A stretch of 64,000 nt of DNA, from assembly GCA_037447655.1 (NCBI GenBank), contig JBBHKE010001683.1, positions 1 to 64,000 on the forward strand, written 5' to 3'. This DNA is from Zygnema cylindricum. Taxonomy: Eukaryota > Streptophyta > Zygnematophyceae > Zygnematales > Zygnemataceae. The notes below the pieces were generated by a model. The model was not told where the DNA came from, did not search any database, and saw only the letters and a program-made list of their open reading frames with translations. Shown piece after piece: positions 58,081 to 64,000 of this stretch; positions within the stretch are counted from its first letter, which is position 1; every line of letters starts with the position of its first letter. The position numbers and the translations under genes were made by a program.

Positions 58081-58685
58081 TTTATTGTAATGCAACGGAC
58101 AAGCGACGACCTTTTTTTAGTTAACAACGCACTCGGTAAAACGTGATACATTACAGATATTGTAACTGAACAACAGTTACATGTAAGGATCTTACACAAA
58201 AATACAAGACTACAGCGGAAGCATTTATAAAATTCACACGAGAGAGAACTGTCCACGAAAGCCAATATATTTCACAGACATTTTCTCTTATAAAAGATTA
58301 ACTTCCTTTTCTCTTAAGTTGTAGTATATAGTACTGCAAGCGAAACGTCACATTATCAAACTATAAAAAAACAAACCAAACTATAAAGTGCGCACGAAGC
58401 GCCTACAACTCAAATAGCGTCTTACAGCGAAACTACAAAGTACTGAAGTACAAATCACACGTACAGTCAAAACCAAATAAAGACAAAACGAACATACAAA
58501 ACCGTACACTCCAAACGACAAATGAACCTGCTCGTCAAAACCGAAACTCCGCGAGACCAAGGAACTACAAAAAGTACTACACGACTTAATGACTCCAAAC
58601 CAACCAAGACCACTAACTTGACGTAAAGACAAACTAGCCGGCCGCGCGACAGACCGCGACGACCAATTACAACTTTGACTCAACA
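58081..58685 (-). repeat. 3' LTR of Copia B (end approximate)
   Basis: Minus strand starts TGTTGAGTCAAAG after a purine tract GTTTGAGAGGGGGAT. No second copy is in the window, so the far end (58081) is only a guess. GTAC and ACTATAAAGT words are common. Confidence 0.5.
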
Positions 58686-58709
58686 ATCCCCCTCTCAAAC
58701 TTGTAATCA

Positions 58710-59636
58710 TCAGATCAACCCTAACTTAGGTCTCCCCCTCAAAAGTACATCATGAGCCGCGGCTTTCGTCAACATGTTCGCGGCTTCCTCCGACGTCGAA
58801 ACGTACACAAACTCTATCTCCTTCGCAGTGACCAAATCGCGTACGAAGTGCCACCGAATCGTGATATGTTTTGTCATTTTGTGAAAGACATGATTCTTTA
58901 CCAACGCCATAGAACTCATGCTGTCATAAAATATTTTCATGCAGCCAATAGCAATCCCTAATTCTCCAAGTAGTTCCTTAATTCAAATCGACGCTTTGGA
59001 TGTGTGACACGCCGCCATATATTCTACTTCGGTTGAACTTAGTGCAACAGTTGGTTGGAGTCGCGAACTCCAAGAAACTGCCGCGCCGCCAAAAACAAAA
59101 GCATATCCAGACGTTGACTTTCCTGTGTCAAAGTCTCCACCCGAATCTGCGCCAAAATATCCCACGCACTCCAAAGACGTCCGTCCAGATGGAAACAATA
59201 AACGAATCTCGACCGTACCTACAAGGTAACAAAATATCCTCTTCACGGCTTCCCAATGAATCTTTTTAGGAGCCTGACATAATCGGCTCACGACAAAAAC
59301 TGCGGCTGAAATATTCGGTCGCGTGGCCACACTTAAACGCGTTAAACTTCCAACGGCCTCACGATAGGGCACGTGGACAGTTTCCTTTTCCTCAAATTTG
59401 CAACATTGAAGTTTGAAATCTAGTGGTGTCAAAACCGGCTTAGAATCCAAAATAGCAAATTTTGTCAGTACTTCTTTACAATATTGCGCTTGGGAAAATT
59501 TAATATTCCCATTACTGTACCTCAAAACTTCCACTCCAAGAATATATCGTACATCCCCCCAATCTGCGACTTTAAAGTGTAGACGCAAGTACTCTTTCAA
59601 TTCCGCGATTCGCGTCAACTTGTCACATATCATCAA
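58710..59636 (-). pseudogene. RNase H region of Copia B
   Basis: Open from MICDKLTRIAELKEYLRLHF through LGVEVLRYSNGNIKFSQAQY, RLSVATRPNISAAVFVVSRL and STSGYAFVFGGAAVSWSSRL to SSTEVEYMAACHTSKASI. A stop and shift follow, then YDSMSSMALVKNHVFHKMTK and EEAANMLTKAAAHD to 58710. The first RNase H Asp is lost (GYFGADSGGD for YxDADWxGD). Probably inactive. Confidence 0.88.
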
Positions 59637-59639
59637 AAA

Positions 59640-60221
59640 TCATCCACGCAGACAAAAAATATGATTTGATCCTCCCCCTCACTTTTTACGTAAAATCCAA
59701 AGTCTCACTGTTCGTACAAATCCAAATTCGGTCAGGACTTTGTGTAACCGTAAGGTCCAAGTCCTTGGCGCTTGCTTAAGTCCGTACAAGGACTTTCGCA
59801 GCCGCCATACCTTCCCCTCCTTCGACATTACTCTTTCCGAAACTTTCATATAGACCTCCTCCTCTAAGTCACCATTCAAGAACGCGGTCTCTACGTCCAT
59901 TTGGTGAATTCGTTTTTTGCCTGCAGCGGCAATAGAAATAATCATCCTCAACGAATCAAACTTCACTACCAATGCATATGTCTCCGTATAATCTATCCCC
60001 TCCTTTTGTTGAAAGCCCTTACAAACTAACCGAGCCTTATGCTTCACTACTTCCCCTGATGCACTTGTTTTTGTTTTGAAAATCCACTTTGCATCAATAG
60101 CCTTTTTACCCTCCGGTAGGCTTACCTCCTCAAATGTTCGGTTGTCGATAATAGATTGAAGTTCTCGTTCCCACGCCAGTTTCCAATGCTTCTCCCAATC
60201 GCATGATTTTTGTGCTTCCAC
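59640..60221 (-). pseudogene. Reverse transcriptase of Copia B
   Basis: Encodes AWERELQSIIDNRTFEEVSL, AKWIFKTKTSASGEVVKHKA, GIDYTETYALVVKFDSLRMI (YAPVVKF expected), QMDVETAFLNGDLEEEVYMK and [14 protein letters not shown] frameshift near 59700 precedes IIFFVCVDDF, where the catalytic YVDD reads CVDD. A stop follows. Inactive. Confidence 0.88.
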
Positions 60222-60542
60222 CTACGATTGCGGATCGCCCGGCATATTATCGCATAATGATTGCTATAAGAGGAAATCTTCATCCCTCGCCGCCAAAATA
60301 TAGTAGTAAGAATTTTCAATATTTCCCTTACCGTCAAAAGAAAGACGAGCCGGTTCTTTCCCCTACTATCTCTAAGACTCCTCCTTGGCTCAAATTCTTT
60401 TTCTTCCTTTTCCAGTTCCTTTTCATTGATATCTGGACCACTCGATTTAGAAGACGAATATTTCCTCGTGTCCGAAGGCATTCGGGAATTTTTGCTTCGT
60501 GAATCCCCATCAATGTTACCAAAATTTACATTTTCCACAATT
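60222..60542 (-). pseudogene. Acidic linker between integrase and RT of B
   Basis: Low-complexity charged sequence (SSGPDINEKELEKEEKEFEP, RRSLRDSRGKNR), normal for this part of Copia pol, with frame changes. Confidence 0.6.
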
Positions 60543-61003
60543 CTATCTCCCCCTCTTAACATTGGAGGTGGATTCTAGATCAATTTCCGAATCCGAATCC
60601 TCAATGTCATTAAGATCACCAATTTCAAATTCTTCATGAAAATCAGGATTGGAATGTCGCTTAGCCGATTGAGAGATTATGGATAATAAATCCTCGTGAA
60701 AATCCACATTCCTCAATTCCTCAATGATATTTCGAATCGGATCATAAATACGATAAAGACTCCCCTTAGTGTTATATCCCACAAAATAACCACTCCAACT
60801 CCTCGATGCAAATTTACCGTTTCTCTTTTTTGTTTGAATATAAACCGTCGCACAACATCCATAAATCCGAATGTGGTGAAGAGTAGGTTTTAGACCATAC
60901 CACGATTCGTAAGGAGTTTTATCACTTAAAACCGATGTGATTCTCCTATTGCAAATATAATTCGCCGTCAAAATCGCATCGCCCCATAAATTAATGCTTC
61001 AGC
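60543..61003 (-). pseudogene. Integrase C-terminal part of Copia B
   Basis: Reads SINLWGDAILTANYICNRRI, SDKTPYESWYGLKPTLHHIR, SRSWSGYFVGYNTKGSLYRI and RNVDFHEDLLSII, then an acidic tail. It is the continuation of the integrase at 62600-62093 across the solo LTR. Confidence 0.85.
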
Positions 61004-62087
61004 CATGAATTTACCCTCGTAAGCACCACAGACTACCACAAAAACAACCTAATTTGAGTCCACTCAGAATTCTACAGAACTTCCAAAAACAATCCGAAAC
61101 TACACCAACAGATATTCCCTAGGCCACTTATTGTCCCTACCAATTTTCATGTATTACAATACCAAACAGAATTATCACATCACCCAATCAAAGTTGCAGA
61201 AAAGCAGCCGACCAGAACTTAGATAGATCTAACCAACTTCACCATGAATCCCCAAGCAAATCAGACAAACAATAGGTCTTCAAATTTGCCACAATATTGA
61301 CAACACAAGGAGGAACACACATGCAAAATTTCAGATAATTGTGCCAATAAAATTAAGAGCATTTCTCAGATAAAAATACCAAAAATGTCCTAAAACAGAT
61401 TTTAGTCCAACAGTTGCTAAGTCTGAAAATGACTAAGTCCTACAAATATACACTGGAGCTCACTACTAAATGTACGGAGGCATACCAACCATACGTAATC
61501 AATCAGCTACCTCTATTAATATGAGTATACCTGAATACTTCGTGGTATGTCAGAATGAATACATCTACACTAATAACTAATACACATAGGACAAAGCATT
61601 GTTGAAAATATTTACAAACCTTACAAATTTCGTCAATCGAAACTAGACCGTCCAAAATAAATATCATGTAATGGACGTGATTTCGCGTCCCTCATCAAAA
61701 TGACCAAACTGACGGCACCGACTTCCGTAGCGTTGGCGGCGTCCAATTCATCAAATGTCGCCCGCCGCATTTCATTTCGTACGTGCTACATACATTTCCA
61801 ATCGCGTCGATTATCTAACGTCGGATCGCTTCGGGATCCGCCGTCCATTTCCCTTTACGCAAACTGTACTTTCGTCTATGTGTCTCCGCGTCACTTGAAG
61901 TTTACTTCCGTACGTTCCAATATACTTAGTACTTAGCATAGAAGTTGTCATGGCTGCGATGTGACCAACGCAGTATGGAAGCAGAATATCTTTCTCACAC
62001 AAGCTGCTATGGCTGCGATGTGACCAGCGCAGCATGGCACCATAACAATGTGATATAGAGAGGACTAAAGGTTTCCAAAAACCAACA
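61004..62087 (-). repeat. Solo C-like LTR inside the integrase of B
   Basis: Minus strand starts TGTTGGTTTTTGGAAACC and ends near GTAAATTCATGGCTGAAG. It shares with C LTRs the hairpin at 61823-61839 (one mismatch), the GGAGGCATACCAACC region and the CACCACAGACTACC end. Length 1084 bp. The last 15 or so bases of the LTR and about 15 integrase codons are missing at the low end, and no target duplication is found. Confidence 0.8.
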
Positions 62088-62092
62088 GATCC

Positions 62093-62611
62093 GTGTACCA
62101 TGGATTCTTTCTGCTACTCCATTTGATTCCGGTGAGTAAGATGCGTTATATTGGTGAGAAACTCCCCACCTTTTACAATAGGGATCAAAAGCAAGAAATT
62201 CCCCTCAATTATCTGATCTATTAGACTTTAGTTTTCTCTCACATTGCCTCTCGGCCATCACATGCCACTCTTGAAAGCGTAAAAATGCCTCGGATTTGTG
62301 TTTAAGTAATACTTCCCATGTGAAGCGAGAGAAGTCGTCCACCACCACCATAATATATTTGTTTCCTCCAATCGTCTCCCGTTTTACGTCCCCACATAAA
62401 TCATTATGCACAAGATCAAGCGGATGCTTAGATCGATGGAATGGATCCTTAGTCGGATGGGGCTTTCGGATTTGTCTCCCCTTACTACATCCCTCACACC
62501 CGTTAATTTTCTTCCCCGGGACATGCAAGTTCTTGAGTGAGATGGCGTAGGATGAAGTGCTTTGCCGCCATATTGTTGAAGTCCCAGTTTTCAGTATCAT
62601 TCTCCTCGTTC
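62093..62611 (-). pseudogene. Integrase N-terminal part of Copia B
   Basis: Degraded zinc domain (CEGCSKGRQIRKPHPTKDPF), DLVHNDLCGDVKRETIGGNK (first catalytic Asp is in HND, intact), YIMVVVDDFSRFTWEVLLKH, KSNRSDN with a TGA stop in place of the next Gly, GEFLAFDPYCKRWGVSHQYN and YSPESNGVAERIHGT (Glu intact). The three acidic residues are present but the frame is broken. Confidence 0.85.
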
Positions 62612-62908
62612 CTCGGATTAGGTGACATGAATGCTGAACCAGTTGTTATTGGTGTGGTCGCCTCCTTCTCCTTTCCTTTCTCCACCACCTCTCCTTCTTT
62701 TGTTTCCTCCGTTGAAGGTGGATCCTCTTTCCTGGTGAAACTGCTTCTTCCAAACCCTGGAGGAATTCCAAGACTTGATGGACGCCCCAACCGTCCACTC
62801 ACTATCCCCCAAAACCTTTTTTCGCATAGAGCTCCTATCATCATACTTTCCCAGTATATGGAGCCAGTTCCATTAAAGATTGGTACCCTAGAGGGTGGGC
62901 CCATAACC
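62612..62908 (-). pseudogene. Gag N-terminus of Copia A
   Basis: Opens at the primer site: MEVSEFQVMGPPSRVPIFNG, then GTGSIYWESMMIGALCEKRF and WGIVSGRLGRPSS, then Pro/Glu/Lys-rich sequence. It runs without a clear gag core into the integrase of B, so a deletion or recombination joined the two families. Confidence 0.7.
62895..62908 (-). promoter_or_regulatory. Primer-binding site of A (half-tRNA-iMet type)
   Basis: Minus strand GGTTATGGGCCCACC, next to the LTR end GAGTTTCA. 14-15 nt complementary to the initiator tRNA-Met anticodon arm. Confidence 0.8.
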
Positions 62909-63965
62909 TGAAACTCTGAGACCTCCATAAGTCCTCAGAGTGGACAGCTTTCAAGAAGCCTCTAGGATAACTCTAACCCCTTTGTGTTTCAGCGAAAACA
63001 GCTGCCTCCTTGGCAAACAAAAACTCTGACCACCTGCAACCCTGTGAAGGCAAGACTTCTTTGAGTCTATAGCAAAAAGAATCTCTGAATTTGCTCCCCT
63101 GAGTAGTAAGTTATGGAGGGTCAAAGTTGACCTTTTGTACAGAAGCTCTCTGGGAGAGAGGGTCCTATCTCCTAATTTTTCTAAGTCCTATCTCTCTCAC
63201 AGACTCTATCTACTGATGTACGGAACCAATCAGGTTACAGTTCCGTACGCAAAAGTACAGCTGTCGGTGTACTTTATGTACGGACATTGTACGACATGGC
63301 CTAAATGTCGACACATGTCATATCCGGATTCGGTGCCATAATCTCCGGAGATTCCACGATCCAATGTAATTTTGCCACGTGTCATCCAATGTGGCGATGG
63401 CCACAAACCGCCGAAATCTTCTTCCGTGATCTCGGCGCTAATTCCGGCCGTCCGATTAAATTCGGATTTAATCGTAGCCGTAATAAATACATGCGCGGTA
63501 TTCGTTTCACTTAAAAAATAAATGCGCGGTATTGATTTCTTGTCCGTACCGTAATCCGTACTTTATACATTACCGGATCTATGTATCCCGTAAACAATTA
63601 CAGTTAAATGATTTATCCTACGTATACATGTTTAATTAAATATCAAACTATATAGTACGTAACACTAGTTCTAGACTTAACGGCTAAGGCTACCGCTATT
63701 CACTGTCTGCCGGCCGGTAGGTACAGGGATCAAATCCTGTGGCCGGCACATACCTTTTAGATAAAATAAACCCCTAACTAATATAAATTTCCCGTAAACC
63801 TCTAGATAGCCTAGGTAGCCATGGCTCTAGCTCCCTCTCCAATTTCTCAGTGACTGCGACAAGTTTGAGAGTTGGAGAGAGAAGTTAGAGGTAGATTGCC
63901 TCGACTTCTTTCTATAGTTCTATTTAGACCTAGAAAATACTAAAAATGGACAATTAATTTCTACA
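62909..63965 (-). repeat. 5' LTR of Copia A (inverted relative to 50729-51793)
   Basis: 1057 bp, TGTAGAAATTAATTG to AGAGTTTCA on the minus strand. Shares the GTAC-rich U3 and the TTTGTGTTTCAGC and CTCTGAGGACTTATGGA blocks with the plus-strand copy. Confidence 0.88.
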
Positions 63966-64000
63966 AAAAGTCCAAAAATCACCCAAAAGGGACGATAGTG

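Larger units (their letters stand above)
58686..62611 (-). mobile_element. Copia retrotransposon B (pol), interrupted by a solo LTR
   Basis: Minus-strand integrase (62600-62093 and 61003-60543), acidic linker, RT (60221-59640) and RNase H (59636-58710), then purine tract and LTR. A C-like solo LTR splits the integrase. Upstream of 62611 the sequence is gag of another family (A), so B lacks its own gag and 5' LTR. Same lineage as H. Confidence 0.85.

Noticed and set aside
50729-63965. One giant element bounded by the two A LTRs
   Set aside because: The two A LTRs are in opposite orientation and have different inner neighbours (RNase H end versus primer site outside the same body).

Overview
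The window looks like nuclear DNA of a plant (streptophyte), species not assigned. Support: a plant-type tRNA-Phe(GAA) gene, a plant-like alpha-amylase first exon ending at a GT splice donor, TATA-box promoters followed by CT-rich leaders, and many decayed Ty1/Copia LTR retrotransposons. There are no operons or ribosome binding sites. The DNA is AT-rich with long polypurine/polypyrimidine tracts, and most sequence is non-genic or transposon-derived.

Layout. 1-3.7 kb: nothing recognisable, then tRNA-Phe (minus, 3707-3779). 3.8-9.0 kb: non-coding, with direct repeats, a TATA box at 7239, a minisatellite and an array of nine hairpin-like units (8141-8763). 9.1-11.4 kb: a Copia pol fragment (H, minus) beside an unrecognised ORF. 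11.5-14 kb: dispersed direct repeats. 14.0-16.8 kb: TATA box, a signal-peptide exon and a proline-rich region with three 8-cysteine modules. 16.8-21.5 kb: AT-rich and purine-rich sequence with short duplications. 21.5-31.3 kb: Copia E (plus) with gag-only element D nested in it. 31.3-35.3 kb: Copia G (plus). 35.3-39.7 kb: Copia F (minus). 39.8-42.0 kb: 3' end of a C-family element and a D-type LTR fragment abutting a possible host gene (minus, 41.97-42.45 kb). 43.3-45.3 kb: a fold-back hairpin and a 428-bp TIR element. 45.9-46.9 kb: Copia I integrase fragment. 48-50.5 kb: amylase exon 1 and an intron-like repeat, cut by a 10-N assembly gap. 50.6-51.8 kb: 3' end and LTR of Copia A (plus). 52.2-56.9 kb: a complete gag-only C element (minus) with perfect 5-bp target-site duplication. 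58.1-64 kb: Copia B pol (minus) carrying a solo C-like LTR in its integrase and joined to an A-family LTR/gag start.

The main biology is a set of related Copia families. Their primer-binding site, 5'-GGTTATGGGCCCAC, is complementary to the anticodon arm of initiator tRNA-Met rather than its 3' end, as in Drosophila copia half-tRNA priming. The ATG complementary to the CAU anticodon lies in the gag reading frame. Two elements (C and D) keep gag plus a charged downstream segment and lack pol, so they are probably non-autonomous. All elements show stops, frameshifts or deletions and none looks intact and autonomous.
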